Assembly: GCF_017377855.1 (NCBI RefSeq)
Contig: NZ_JAFREP010000005.1
Location: forward strand, 398,604-462,603
Length of the DNA stretch: 64,000 nt
From: Acanthopleuribacter pedis
GTDB lineage: Bacteria > Acidobacteriota > Holophagae > Acanthopleuribacterales > Acanthopleuribacteraceae
Direction of reading: 5' to 3'
Positions 47,437 to 56,965 of this stretch are shown here, in pieces. The translations under genes and the position numbers were made by a program. The notes below the pieces were generated by a model that searched no databases, was not told the origin of the DNA, and saw nothing but the letters and a program-made list of their open reading frames with translations. Numbering within the stretch: position 1 is the stretch's first letter; each line of letters starts with the position of its first letter.

Positions 47437-48057
47437 TCCGCATCTAGGGTGTTTGGATGGGGTTGGCATTCGTTATTCATCAGGATGGGGCGAGGGTGTG
47501 CGATTGTACGTGGTGTTGGTATCCGGTTATTTCTTAGGATATTAGGATAAAATGAGGATGGGCGATAGCGGGTAGCCTGCTTGGTGGTGTGAATTGCGCC
47601 TTTGATGAGGTACGGGCGTTTGAGCCTTAGTGTATGTTGCATGCAGGCGACCGCCGCGGTTGAGAACGTGCCGTTGGCAGAAAATGATACCTAAACCCGA
47701 ACGGGGCCGCGGTTACGCCAAACATTAAATCCCCAACCAGACCAACGAAGTGACGGCACCATCCGCGGCGGAAACCTTTCAAAAAAGGGGAGACAGGCAG
47801 CATCGCCCATCTTCATGGCATCCCAATATCATGTGAAAAAAACAGGCGAAGTGACGGTGCCATCCGCGGCGAACCCTGTCAAAAAGGGAATCTTCGCCAA
47901 ATCGCCCCCCAGAAGCAGCGTGAGAAACCCCGTCTGTTATTTAACCTGTGAAGCACTGAAGCCAATAGGTTTGGCTCAAATTAGCGCGCGTTATCGTGCT
48001 TTTTAGGTCTAACCCGCATTTCTCGCGGCGAATCCTTGTGCGCAGTGCGGGCTAGCC
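47437..48057. repeat. Noncoding stretch with direct repeats and palindrome copy D
   Basis: A direct repeat of about 42-45 bp (47745-47790 and 47847-47888; both contain CGAAGTGACGG and CCATCCGCGGCG, then CAAAAA) is spaced 102 bp apart. At 48010-48054 lies a short form of the REP-type palindrome (TAACCCGCATTTCTCGCGG ... GCAGTGCGGGCTA), with the core partly deleted. No gene is supported. Confidence 0.75.
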
Positions 48058-48112
48058 AAAAAACGACGGCGGGTTGGGGGGGACCTTGTTGTGGTCCCAT
48101 CCCAACCCGCCG
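48058..48112 (-). terminator. Terminator of the beta-barrel protein gene
   Basis: CGGCGGGTTGGG (48067-48078) plus GGGACC pairs with GGTCCC plus CCCAACCCGCCG (ending 48112), with one small bulge. On the minus strand it is followed by a run of T. Confidence 0.85.
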
Positions 48113-48141
48113 TTGTTGTTTATTGTGGTGAAAAAAGGAGG

Positions 48142-48708
48142 CTAGAAATGCCAGCCCGCGGTTACCAGAAACGACATTAAATCCGTGTCGTCGAGGTTGT
48201 CGAGCGTGTCAACCGCGCTGCTTTCCAGTGCATCCGGGGTATAAAGGATTTTGCCCTGAATGCTGAGTTTGTCAAAAAACATCGCACCCGCGCCCACCTC
48301 GAAGCCGGTTTCGTTATCCACGATTTCCAGTTCGATGTTGTCCTTGTCCATATTGGTGCGGTTGAGGCCGACCTGTAGGAAGAAGGTGGTGCCGAGGGGG
48401 TAAAACAGCAGGTCGGCCGAAATGATGTTTTCCACATCAATGTCGGTACCACCGAAGCGGTCTTCGCCCAGGATATCGTTGTAGCGACCGGAACTGTCGA
48501 TAATCAGGCCTTCCAGCTTTACCGCCACCGCGGTGAATTTAAATTGAATGTTGGCGCCGAACGCCAAGCCATTGTCGTTGTCGTCCAAACCTTTGTTCGG
48601 TGAGTACATGCCGCCCAACACCCCGAAGGTGAGACCACCCGCCTGAAGCGGCGCGGCCGAAAACGCGAATAACAAGCCCAGCATGCAGATAAGGGCTGAT
48701 CGTGACAT
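48142..48708 (-). CDS. Outer-membrane beta-barrel protein
   Basis: 188 residues with a signal peptide (LICMLGLLFAFSAAPLQA). ATG 48708 has GGAGG at 7 bases. The mature protein has alternating hydrophobic strands (LTFGVLGGMYSP, AVAVKLEGLII, FFLQVGLNRT, FEVGAGAMFF) and ends in an aromatic residue (VTAGWHF), a typical outer-membrane insertion signal. About eight strands, so a small OmpA/OmpW-size barrel. Function unknown; a strong terminator follows. Confidence 0.75.
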   Translation of the reverse strand: MSRSALICMLGLLFAFSAAPLQAGGLTFGVLGGMYSPNKGLDDNDNGLAFGANIQFKFTAVAVKLEGLIIDSSGRYNDILGEDRFGGTDIDVENIISADLLFYPLGTTFFLQVGLNRTNMDKDNIELEIVDNETGFEVGAGAMFFDKLSIQGKILYTPDALESSAVDTLDNLDDTDLMSFLVTAGWHF

Positions 48709-48995
48709 AGATGCCTCCATCCTAGATCGTGTCTTGAGTCCATAAACGAAAATAAGCATTCACGGGCCGCATCGCCCAAAACACGGGCTGAGGCGATGCG
48801 GATGGGTCGCCCATACCGCCGTGGGTTTCCGGTTGGAACCTCGCGGATCGCACCCTCGCGGGCGCACCTAAGCAAGTGGTGGGGGACCCTGACCGGGACG
48901 GGAAGAGCGGACGGCTCTTACAGCGACCCCGTGCCGAAGAAACAGCAGCGTTTTCAAATCGCGCTCATTCTAGCGCACATCGGCGCGGCTCGGGA

Positions 48996-50363
48996 TTAAA
49001 CCTCGATGTTGAGTGCTTCCATCAGCGCCGCGCATTTGTGCCGGGTTTCCAAGTACTCCGCGGTTTGGTGGGAGTCGGCGACAATGCCGCCGCCCGCGTG
49101 GAAGCAAATGTGGCGGTCTACCTGGATAATGGTGCGAATCAAAATGTTGAGATCGAGGTTGCCGTCGCCGCCGATGTAACCCATTGCACCAGTGTAGGGG
49201 CCGCGCTTTTCTCGCTCCAATTCGGCCAAGGTCTGCATGCAGGAGATTTTGGGGGCGCCCGTGATGGTGCCGCCGGGAAAAACCGAGGCGATGAGTTCCC
49301 AAACGTCGGCGGTTTCGGCAAGGTTCGCCTCGACTTGGGAGACCAAGTGGTGAACGTGGGAGTAGGTTTCAATCACCGCGAACTCTCGTACCTGTACGCT
49401 GCCCGCGCGGGCGACGCGGCCCAAATCGTTGCGAATCAAGTCCACCAGCATCAAGTGTTCCGCCTGTTCCTTGGCGCAGCTGGTCAGGTGATCCCGTGCT
49501 TTTTGATCCGCGGCGGGGTCGTGGGGATAGCGGGGTTGGGTGCCCGCGATGGGGCGCGCGCTGATGAAATTACCGCGTTTCTCCACCAGCCGTTCGGGTG
49601 AACCCGAGAGGACCCAGTAATCAAAGAAACGAAAAATCCCCATGAAGGGACTGGGGTTGCGTGCGCGCAGCAGGCGGTAGGTTTCCGTCGGGGCTTGGTT
49701 GGTGGGCCTGCAAAAACGTTGGGAAAGATTGGCTTGGTAAAAGTTGCCCTCGTAAATATGGTGTTGTACCGTTTTAATTTTTTCGCCGTAGCGTTGTTCC
49801 GATTCGCGCCAGCCGGTGGGGACCTCGTTGTTGTGGAAGGCGGTGAAGCGCCCCTGGATCCTGAAGGTCTTTTCGGGCGATAGTGCCTGAGCCGAAAGGG
49901 TTTGGGTGGTGCGGTCGTACGTTTGCAGATGATCGCAAAGCAGCCACACCGCCTGAGCCTCGTGCCAAAGGGGGTGGGGCAGGTCGGGTCGAATGTCGGG
50001 GTTAAAGGCCTCGTAGGTGATGAGGGGGAGGAGCGCCGCGTGGCCCCAGTCGTCCTTGCCGTGAAACGCGGCCAGCCAATCGGCAAAAGCGCCAGGGGTG
50101 ATTTGGCGCGGGGTTTCATCGGGTAAATAAAGGTAAAAGTGGTCGGCGAACTGGAGAAAAACGGCTAGGGTGTTGCCGCTTAAATAACTGAAGCGACCGC
50201 GTTCGTGGCGGGGCCCGGCCGAGTCGAGAAATGCGGCCGCGGCGCGTTGTTCCACCTGTTGCAGCGCGTAGGCGGTGAAGGCGGCCTCGGGGAGTTGGGT
50301 CGGTTGCAGCGGCTCGCGGGCGGCGCGAAGGCAGGCCGCACGACAGGCATCGAGAACGTTCAC
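48996..50363 (-). CDS. Chorismate-binding enzyme, component I of aminodeoxychorismate/anthranilate synthase
   Basis: 455 residues. The chorismate-binding domain is complete: GNFYQANLSQRF, SGSPERLVEK, MLVDLIRNDLGRVA, FPGGTITGAPKI and GGGIVADSHQTAEYLET. The overall form and length look like PabB, but the motif reads PIAGTQPR, where PabB usually has the catalytic lysine (PIKGT) and TrpE has alanine. So it could make anthranilate rather than aminodeoxychorismate. No glutaminase partner (TrpG/PabA) or lyase is adjacent. It is 20 bp downstream of the polyprenyl synthase gene. Confidence 0.85.
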   Translation of the reverse strand: MNVLDACRAACLRAAREPLQPTQLPEAAFTAYALQQVEQRAAAAFLDSAGPRHERGRFSYLSGNTLAVFLQFADHFYLYLPDETPRQITPGAFADWLAAFHGKDDWGHAALLPLITYEAFNPDIRPDLPHPLWHEAQAVWLLCDHLQTYDRTTQTLSAQALSPEKTFRIQGRFTAFHNNEVPTGWRESEQRYGEKIKTVQHHIYEGNFYQANLSQRFCRPTNQAPTETYRLLRARNPSPFMGIFRFFDYWVLSGSPERLVEKRGNFISARPIAGTQPRYPHDPAADQKARDHLTSCAKEQAEHLMLVDLIRNDLGRVARAGSVQVREFAVIETYSHVHHLVSQVEANLAETADVWELIASVFPGGTITGAPKISCMQTLAELEREKRGPYTGAMGYIGGDGNLDLNILIRTIIQVDRHICFHAGGGIVADSHQTAEYLETRHKCAALMEALNIEV

Positions 50364-50382
50364 ACGATGGTCCGGGTTGCGA

Positions 50383-51351
50383 TTATTTATGGCGTTGCAA
50401 GAGTTGCAGCGGCATGGTGGTCAGAATATGCCAAATGGGGTTGGGTTCGAAACCCTGGAGCGCGGTGACGGCTTTTTCGGCGTAGTCGCGGGCCAGTTCC
50501 CAGGATTGTTTGAGGTGATCGCTTTCCTGAATCCGGGTAACCAGTTCGGGCGGAAGGGTTTCTTCCTTTTCCTCCCAGAATTGGTGGATTTGGTCGCGAA
50601 TCGTGCCGTCGTCTTCCGCCAACATGCGGATCAGCGGCAGGGTGACCTTGCCCTCGCGCAGGTCTTGCAGGACCGGCTTGCCCAGCACATCCTCGCTGCC
50701 GGTGTAGTCCAGCAGGTCGTCGATAAGTTGGAACGAAACGCCCAGGTTGAAACCGTATTCAAACAGCTTTTCGGTTTCCTCGGGGGTTCGTTCGGCGATC
50801 ATGCCGGCCGCTTTGGTGGTGCCGGCGAACAGGTAGGCCGTTTTGCGTTTGAGGACGTCGAAGTAGGTGTCTTCGCTGATGGTGCTGTCGTAGTTAATTT
50901 TGTACTGGAGCAGTTCGCCTTCGATCATGCGTTCGGAAACCCAGGTGATGGTGTGCAGTACGTCCAAACGGCCCGTTTCAATCGCGGTTGAGTGGGCTTT
51001 GGTGTAGAGCAAATCGCCGTACAGGACGGTGATGGTGTTGTCCATCACATGGTTCAGCGTATTCCGGCCGCGACGGGTTTGGGCCTCGTCGATGATGTCA
51101 TCGTGAATCAGGGTCGCCGTATGGATCAGTTCGAAAACCGCGCCAAAAAGGGGCGCATCGTCGCCCGCGTAATTCAGCATTTTACAACACAAGACTAAAA
51201 GCTTTGGTCTCAGGCGTTTGCCAGGACTGGCCATGATCCGTTCGTTTAATTCGGCAAGGAAAGGATGATCGGTTCCCAGAATTCGGGTCATCTCGCGATC
51301 CAACCCTTCCATCTCAGGAGCAACCAATTCAGCAATGTGTGACCCGTTCAA
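50383..51351 (-). CDS. Long-chain polyprenyl diphosphate synthase
   Basis: 322 residues of the trans-prenyltransferase family (IspB/HepT-like), making the quinone side chain. GKRLRPKLLVL, the first Asp-rich motif LIHDDIIDEA, and the second LIDDLLDYTG are present; small residues before the first motif suggest a long product. The start is probably TTG 51351 (NGSHIAELV...), which keeps the helix aligned with family members; an ATG at 51312 is the alternative. Probably co-transcribed with the chorismate enzyme. Confidence 0.88.
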   Translation of the reverse strand: MNGSHIAELVAPEMEGLDREMTRILGTDHPFLAELNERIMASPGKRLRPKLLVLCCKMLNYAGDDAPLFGAVFELIHTATLIHDDIIDEAQTRRGRNTLNHVMDNTITVLYGDLLYTKAHSTAIETGRLDVLHTITWVSERMIEGELLQYKINYDSTISEDTYFDVLKRKTAYLFAGTTKAAGMIAERTPEETEKLFEYGFNLGVSFQLIDDLLDYTGSEDVLGKPVLQDLREGKVTLPLIRMLAEDDGTIRDQIHQFWEEKEETLPPELVTRIQESDHLKQSWELARDYAEKAVTALQGFEPNPIWHILTTMPLQLLQRHK

Positions 51352-51584
51352 GTTATCGCACCAACCTGGTTTGTTACCACTTCTTATCGGACGCGAGCAT
51401 ATTAGCACACCTCGCGGATAACGAGCACATTATTCAGAACAAAGGGGGAGCGGTGGTCTTTGGGATCGATTTTTTAGCGTTTAAAGGTCATGCTTTAATG
51501 GGTTTGTGGATAGGTGTGGCGGACGGGGGCTAATTCCTGTTTTCCCCGACTGCTGCTTAACACGTTCAATTTATAAGGGGGTTG

Positions 51585-52178
51585 CTAAGGGACCACAAAG
51601 GTTGTTGCCGGGAAACTGTCGCGTTTCTCAATTTGCTTGAACCAAAAACGGGTGCCTTCGCCGTCTTCAAACAAAATATCGAGGTACTTGGGACGGCAAT
51701 CGGCGCCCAATTCCAATTCAATGAGGTAGTCACCGCCGCCGCGCGGCGCCAGTTGGTAGCTTTTGCTGTCGAGGCTGTTGCCGTTGCGCACGATGAAGTA
51801 GGTGGTGAGCTTTTCTCCGTAAAGTAACAAGCGTACCAGCGGCTGACTTTGGATATCGCTTTGCGGGGTGCGGGTTTCGGTGTCGGCCATTTCATCGCGT
51901 TCGTAGCAGGTGACCCCGTCCCAAATCACGTGTTTGCGTTCGCCCTGCCGGTAATCCATGCGCATTTTGCCGGGGCGTTCTACCTTGAGCATGCCGGTTG
52001 CCAAGGTGGGGTCGAAAAAATCGCTGTAGGTCTCCTGTTTGAACTCCGTTTCGAAACGGTTGAGTTCAGACAGGGCTTGCTGCAAACACTGCATTTTTTT
52101 GGGGCTGACTTGTGCCGTGGCGGCCGCCGAACCGAACACCAATGCGACGAGAAGACACAACAGACGTGCCGTGTTCAT
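51585..52178 (-). CDS. lolA: LolA-like outer-membrane lipoprotein carrier
   Basis: 197 residues. ATG 52178 with AAGGAG at 7 bases; signal peptide LLCLLVALVFGSAAATA. The mature part has the LolA pattern: FETEFKQETY, then GMLKVERPGKMRMDY and VIWDGVTCYERD. LolA carries lipoproteins across the periplasm. Sequence is divergent from the enterobacterial protein, so the assignment is to the fold family. Confidence 0.8.
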   Translation of the reverse strand: MNTARLLCLLVALVFGSAAATAQVSPKKMQCLQQALSELNRFETEFKQETYSDFFDPTLATGMLKVERPGKMRMDYRQGERKHVIWDGVTCYERDEMADTETRTPQSDIQSQPLVRLLLYGEKLTTYFIVRNGNSLDSKSYQLAPRGGGDYLIELELGADCRPKYLDILFEDGEGTRFWFKQIEKRDSFPATTFVVP

Positions 52179-52293
52179 GCCGGGCTCCTTTTCCAAGTGA
52201 CGAAAATATAAGGGTTTGTGTCGTTGGCGAACGGAGATGTCCACCGCGACCGGTTAGACTGTAGCAAGCATCATACCGGCCGCATGAGCACCC

Positions 52294-54714
52294 TTATTTG
52301 GTTTTGATGTCCAGCGTCATACGGACTTGGAAGGTGCCGGGCTCCAGCTCCATGGCGTTTACTTTCAACAGCTCGGTGTGAATGACGTTTTCGTCTTCAT
52401 CCAGAAAGACACAGTTGAGTTGAGCGTTGGTGAAATCGGCGGGCACTTCCACCTGGAACTTCTCCAGCTTGGCTTTTTTCTTTTCGCCGCCGCCGGTGCT
52501 GCCCAGACCGCCCAGCAAACTGTCGACCGATTTGCGTTTGCTTTTGCCCTTGGTGCGGATGCCGGCGGTGAGCGAGTTGAGATCGTCCAGACCGGAACTT
52601 TTGCTTTTTTTCTTTTTCGATTTGGTGGTGAGGTCCGGTTCCGCGGCGGGCGCGGGTGTGGGCTCGCTTGGAGGTTCCGGCTCGGGAGCGGTTTCCGCCG
52701 CCGCGGCCGGTTCTTCGGGTGCGGCTTCCGCGACGGGAGCGGGTTCGGGTTGCGTGGGAGCGGTTTCTGTAACCGGTTCGACGGGTGTGGCTTCTGCAGC
52801 CGGTTCAGCTTCTGCCATCGGCTCTGGCTCTGTGACGTTCGCGCCGGCTTGAATATCGACCGAACCGCCATCGGCGGAAGCCATGTTGCTTGCTTCCTCG
52901 GTTGGTGCCGCGACGGTTTCTACCGGATCGGCTTCAACGGCCGCGCTGAAATCGCCGTCTTCAACGACCATGGGTTCGGGATCCGCGTCGGGTTCCCGTT
53001 CGGTCACCGTGGGGAGGGCGTCTTCTTCGCCGGCCAACCCAGGTGGTTCTTCCTCGTTCGAGGTAAAGGTGCTTACCTCGATGGTTGCGCTGGGATCACT
53101 GAGTTCACCGAATTGGTCTTTCGAGAAGGTGTCGGGATGAACGTCGGCGTCGAGTTGAATGGTGTCGGCCGCGGAGGGGTTCACCGGGTTTTCCTCAATG
53201 GAAATCGAGGCTTCACTGCTCATATCGTGACTGGGAAAGGCGTCCAGTTCGTTGTGAACGAGCGGTGGTGGATCGCCATCCTTCAGATCGGGGTGAACGT
53301 CTGCAAACGAGGGTGGGCCGAGATTGACTTCCATTTCCAGCGGAGTCCCGCCGGCGCCGGCTGTTTCGTGTTCCTCGAAGACCGATTCGTCGAAGGTGAG
53401 TTCGGCGTCGTCCTCGGGGGGCATGAGTTCGCCGTTATCGTCGGGAGACGGCGTCAGTTCGGCACGAATGGTTTCGAGATCGTCCTCGCCGGCGAATTCG
53501 TCTTCAAATTCAATGGACTGATCCTCGTAGGGATCATCACCGAGCAGGTCGTTGTTTTGGTTTTTGGCGGCGACCGCGGCTTCGGCCTCGGCCGCGACAT
53601 TGTCCAATTCGGCGAAATCGCTGTCGGACAGATCGCCGTCCACCGCGGCGGCGAGGGGATCGGCCGCGTCTTGGCTGTCGCCCGCGCTCACTTCAAGCGG
53701 ACCGCTGGTTTCCAGTAGGGCGTCGTTGCCGCCTGTATCCAAGAGGGCTTCACTGCCGCTCAGCGAGGCGTCGTCGATGTCGATATCGTTGAATTCGTCG
53801 AGGTCGAGTGATTCATCCGCGAGGCTGTCGTCCTCCGGGAAATCCAAATCAAAGCTGTCCAGCGTGTTTTCCCGAACCGTTTGGATTTGGCCTTCCTGAT
53901 CGGGGCGTAACACTTCCGCGCCGTGCAGGCTAACATCCGGCAGGCTTTCGCTTGTTTCCGGGTGGGCGTCGGGGGTTGGCGCGGGGACCGAGGTGGGTTT
54001 TACTTCCTCGTTGGGTGTGCCCGGGTAGGTGTCAAAGGACACGTTTTTGGGCATTTCGTTTTTGGGCGCGGGTTCGCTACCGCGCACCTGCAATTTGGGT
54101 TTCTCTTTTTTGACCGGCTCTTGACCGGTGGCTTTGTCGCGCAATTTGAGCAGCGTTTGTTTGGAAACCTCTTTCAGCGTCTCAAAAACGCCGACCCCTT
54201 GCAGCGCGGCGGCTTGTACGTAGGGCCGGCCCAGCGGGTTAAGCGATTCATTCAACTCCTCGACCGAGGCAATGTTGGGTAGATCCCGTTTGTTGTACTG
54301 GTAAACCAGGGGGATGTCGTCGAGGTCGAGGCCCATCTCGGCCAAATTTTCCTGAAGGTTCTCGAAGCTGTCCACATTGGCGTCGAACATGGGTTTCTGA
54401 GAGTCGGCCACGAACACGATGCCGTCAACACCGCGCAAAACCAACTTCCGCGTTGAGTTGTAAAAAACCTGACCGGGTACCGTGTAAAGTTGAAATTTTG
54501 TTTTAAAACCGCCGACCACACCGACGTCCATCGGCAACAAGTCAAAGAAAAGGGTACGGTCGGTTTCTGTCTCCAGGCTCACCATTTCGCCACGCGATTT
54601 GGGGGACGTTTTCTTGTAAATCTCTTTTAGGTTCGTCGTTTTACCGCAGAGGCCTGGGCCGTAAAATACGATTTTGGCAACCATTTGCATGGTAGAGTAG
54701 TTCAAGAATACCAT
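52294..54714 (-). CDS. MglA-like small GTPase with very long acidic extension
   Basis: 806 residues. Residues 1-195 are an MglA-type Ras-like GTPase: P-loop YGPGLCGKTTN, the VPGQ switch (TVPGQVFYNSTRKLVLRGVDG in outline), YNKRDLP and AAALQGVGV. MglA proteins are normally about 195 residues and set cell polarity and gliding motility. Here about 480 residues of acidic low-complexity sequence follow (rich in D, E, P, A), then a Lys/Ser-rich stretch (TKSKKKKSKSSG) and a short C-terminal beta-like domain (FQVEVPADFTNAQLNCVFLD). The ATG has AGGAG at 8 bases. No MglB gene is adjacent. Confidence 0.88.
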   Translation of the reverse strand: MVFLNYSTMQMVAKIVFYGPGLCGKTTNLKEIYKKTSPKSRGEMVSLETETDRTLFFDLLPMDVGVVGGFKTKFQLYTVPGQVFYNSTRKLVLRGVDGIVFVADSQKPMFDANVDSFENLQENLAEMGLDLDDIPLVYQYNKRDLPNIASVEELNESLNPLGRPYVQAAALQGVGVFETLKEVSKQTLLKLRDKATGQEPVKKEKPKLQVRGSEPAPKNEMPKNVSFDTYPGTPNEEVKPTSVPAPTPDAHPETSESLPDVSLHGAEVLRPDQEGQIQTVRENTLDSFDLDFPEDDSLADESLDLDEFNDIDIDDASLSGSEALLDTGGNDALLETSGPLEVSAGDSQDAADPLAAAVDGDLSDSDFAELDNVAAEAEAAVAAKNQNNDLLGDDPYEDQSIEFEDEFAGEDDLETIRAELTPSPDDNGELMPPEDDAELTFDESVFEEHETAGAGGTPLEMEVNLGPPSFADVHPDLKDGDPPPLVHNELDAFPSHDMSSEASISIEENPVNPSAADTIQLDADVHPDTFSKDQFGELSDPSATIEVSTFTSNEEEPPGLAGEEDALPTVTEREPDADPEPMVVEDGDFSAAVEADPVETVAAPTEEASNMASADGGSVDIQAGANVTEPEPMAEAEPAAEATPVEPVTETAPTQPEPAPVAEAAPEEPAAAAETAPEPEPPSEPTPAPAAEPDLTTKSKKKKSKSSGLDDLNSLTAGIRTKGKSKRKSVDSLLGGLGSTGGGEKKKAKLEKFQVEVPADFTNAQLNCVFLDEDENVIHTELLKVNAMELEPGTFQVRMTLDIKTK

Positions 54715-54894
54715 TCAGAAAGCTCCTCTATGGACCTGGGGACAATGATTGCCACAGCATAGCATAGGCATTCCGCTAGAACCAATCACGGGATACAAAA
54801 AAGGCGCCCAAAAGAAACCGGTCGCCGTGTTGCTAAAACCCTGGGAGCGTTAGGCCCCGAGCCGACCGGGCCTCGACCGCAACCGCGCACTGAT

Positions 54895-55326
54895 TCAACG
54901 CCGATTGCGGTTTTCCTCGACGTGAATGCGCACCGGACGCGATTTGTATTTTCCGTTGTTTATGCTTGCTTTGACCCGGTAATTCCCGGCTTTGAGAAAA
55001 TCATAGGTAAAGTGGAAAAAAGCGTCGTTGTTGGCTTCTTCATCCTGGTAGTTGTAGCTTTCCTGGGCGATTTCCTTGTGGTACGAGCCGGGGCCGTCGA
55101 TGATCCACACCACCTCGCGCACTTCTTCCGCGATCGTGGTTTCTTCCGTTTCCAGATAACCCGAGAACTCCACATAGAGGGGTTCGATGCCCCGTCGCAC
55201 GTCGGCGGTGATGATCAACTGGACCGGTGATTGGTCGAAGACATCCGCATCCGTTTTTTTCTGGTTACACGCCCAGGTGGCGAGGACCGCGGTCAGGATC
55301 GCGGTCCGCAAGATCGCACGTTTCAT
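54895..55326 (-). CDS. Predicted lipoprotein with PKD/Ig-like domain
   Basis: 143 residues. ATG 55326 has GGGGGAA upstream. The signal peptide ends in a lipobox-like LATWAC, then a short linker (NQKKTDADVF). The remaining domain (VQLIITADVRRGIEPLYVEF, VVWIIDGPGSYHKEI, FTYDFLKAGNYRVKASI) reads like a PKD/Ig fold. Function unknown. It precedes the MglA-like gene on the same strand with a 180-bp gap. Confidence 0.7.
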   Translation of the reverse strand: MKRAILRTAILTAVLATWACNQKKTDADVFDQSPVQLIITADVRRGIEPLYVEFSGYLETEETTIAEEVREVVWIIDGPGSYHKEIAQESYNYQDEEANNDAFFHFTYDFLKAGNYRVKASINNGKYKSRPVRIHVEENRNRR

Positions 55327-55948
55327 GATTCCCCCTTGAACCGTCACCGGTGTTGTTCGCAAAAAGGTGTCGCGGCGCGCAACGACCGGCGGTCGCTACG
55401 GCATGGGCCCCTCACTCGGGGCGCGGCGAACACGTTTAGGTGACAAACCCATTAAAACCCAAAAAACGCCGAGCCGGGACCGGATATTCCCCGAATGCCA
55501 CGCTGCGCCGGCGCTGGGTCTCCTTTTTATACGCGTGAAGGCGGGCGGTCGCCCATCCCGCAAGGGTTTTTCACCGCTGGATGTGTCCACGACCGAACCA
55601 CCGCCCAAGGGCATTAAACCTAAGAAGCGCGATAACTCGCGGCGATTTTGGCTAAACCTCTGGGCTACAACGGCCTGTAAAAATGCTCACCGCACCTAAC
55701 GGGTGCGGTCGTGCGCGACCCCGGTCCGCTTTTTCCAAGCCATTTCGCTCCAGATCTTTAGCCAAAATCCCTCGCTTCAGCGCTTCTTAGGTTAAATCCG
55801 TCGTAAAACCTTTGTCCCACCCGTTTCTTGCTTCCTTCCACCCGCTGTCTGGTATTCGCCCGTGCTTTTCGTCATAATAAGCCCCTTACGACAGGCCCGC
55901 GCTTCACCGAAGGCCGGGCCGACCACCAACCAACTTTAGGAGATGGCA
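55327..55948. repeat. Noncoding stretch with long imperfect inverted repeat
   Basis: Arms at 55614-55656 (TTAAACCTAAGAAGCGC ... GATTTTGGCTAAA) and 55757-55795 (TTTAGCCAAAATCC ... GCGCTTCTTAGGTTAA) pair over about 40 bp with a few mismatches, enclosing about 100 bp. That inner part contains a perfect hairpin CCGCACC-TAAC-GGTGCGG type at about 55690. No gene was supported in these 620 bp. Confidence 0.75.
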
Positions 55949-56884
55949 ATGACGACGCATCGCAAAGTGATCATCGTAGGATCCGGGCCCGCCGGATTAA
56001 CCGCGGCCTTGTACGCGGCTCGCGCGGATTTGGAACCTCTCGTGTTCGAAGGTCTGCAACCTGGCGGCCAGCTCACCATTACGACCGATGTCGAGAATTA
56101 TCCCGGTTTCCCCGACGGCGTGATGGGACCGGAAATGATGGAACTGTTCCGCAAGCAAGCACAGCGCTTTGGTGCACAGTGCGAGGTTGAGTTTGTCGAA
56201 AAAGTTGAAATGAATGCAGCCCCGCCACACCGCGTTTGGGTCGGTGACGACGAATACACCTGCGATGCGCTGATTTTGGCGACCGGTGCCACGGCCAAGC
56301 TGTTGGGTCTGGAAAATGAGACGGCCTTGATGGGGCGCGGGGTTTCGGCCTGTGCCACCTGCGACGGCTTTTTCTTCCGCGGCAAAGAAGTCGCCGTGGT
56401 CGGTGGCGGTGATACCGCCATGGAAGAAGCTTCCTTCCTGACCAAGTTCGCCAAAAAAGTGACCGTCATCCACCGCCGCGAGGAATTGCGGGCCTCCAAG
56501 GTCATGCAACAACGCGCCTTTGACAATCCCAAAATCGACTTCATTTGGAACGCCCAGGTGGCCGATGTGAAGGGCACCGTGGAAACCGGTATCCAGGGAT
56601 TGGTTTTAGAAGACACCCAAAACGGCGAAACCCGCGACATGCCGATTGAAGGTTTGTTTGTCGCCATCGGCCACAAACCGAACAGCGAGTTGTTCCAGGG
56701 CCAACTGGAAATGGACGACGTGGGTTATGTGATTACCAAACCCGATTCAACCGCGACCGCCATCCCCGGCGTTTTTGCCTGTGGCGACCTGCAGGACGCC
56801 GTTTATCGCCAAGCCGTCACCGCGGCCGGCACCGGTTGTATGGCCGCCATCGAAGCCGAGCGTTTCCTCGCCGAGCACGAGTAG
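55949..56884 (+). CDS. trxB: Thioredoxin reductase
   Basis: 311 residues. AGGAG at 8 bases favours ATG 55949 over the ATG two codons earlier. FAD site [36 protein letters not shown], the redox-active CATC in [18 protein letters not shown] site [14 protein letters not shown] and the C-terminal [21 protein letters not shown] are all intact. It keeps thioredoxin reduced with NADPH. A strong terminator follows. Confidence 0.96.
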   Translation: MTTHRKVIIVGSGPAGLTAALYAARADLEPLVFEGLQPGGQLTITTDVENYPGFPDGVMGPEMMELFRKQAQRFGAQCEVEFVEKVEMNAAPPHRVWVGDDEYTCDALILATGATAKLLGLENETALMGRGVSACATCDGFFFRGKEVAVVGGGDTAMEEASFLTKFAKKVTVIHRREELRASKVMQQRAFDNPKIDFIWNAQVADVKGTVETGIQGLVLEDTQNGETRDMPIEGLFVAIGHKPNSELFQGQLEMDDVGYVITKPDSTATAIPGVFACGDLQDAVYRQAVTAAGTGCMAAIEAERFLAEHE

Positions 56885-56920
56885 GGTCGTCTAACCCAAA
56901 CACCGGTTTGTTTTGAAACA

Positions 56921-56963
56921 AAAAAAGCCCCGAGATTGCGGTTCTGATCTCGGGGCTTTTTTT
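56921..56963. terminator. Bidirectional terminator after trxB
   Basis: AAAAAAGCCCCGAGAT pairs perfectly with ATCTCGGGGCTTTTTT around a 10-nt loop. Both sides carry A/T tails, so it can serve trxB and the convergent membrane-protein gene. Confidence 0.92.
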
Positions 56964-56965
56964 CT

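Noticed and set aside
47815..48006. 63-codon frame beside palindrome D
   Set aside because: No ribosome site, no homology seen, and it overlaps the direct repeat.
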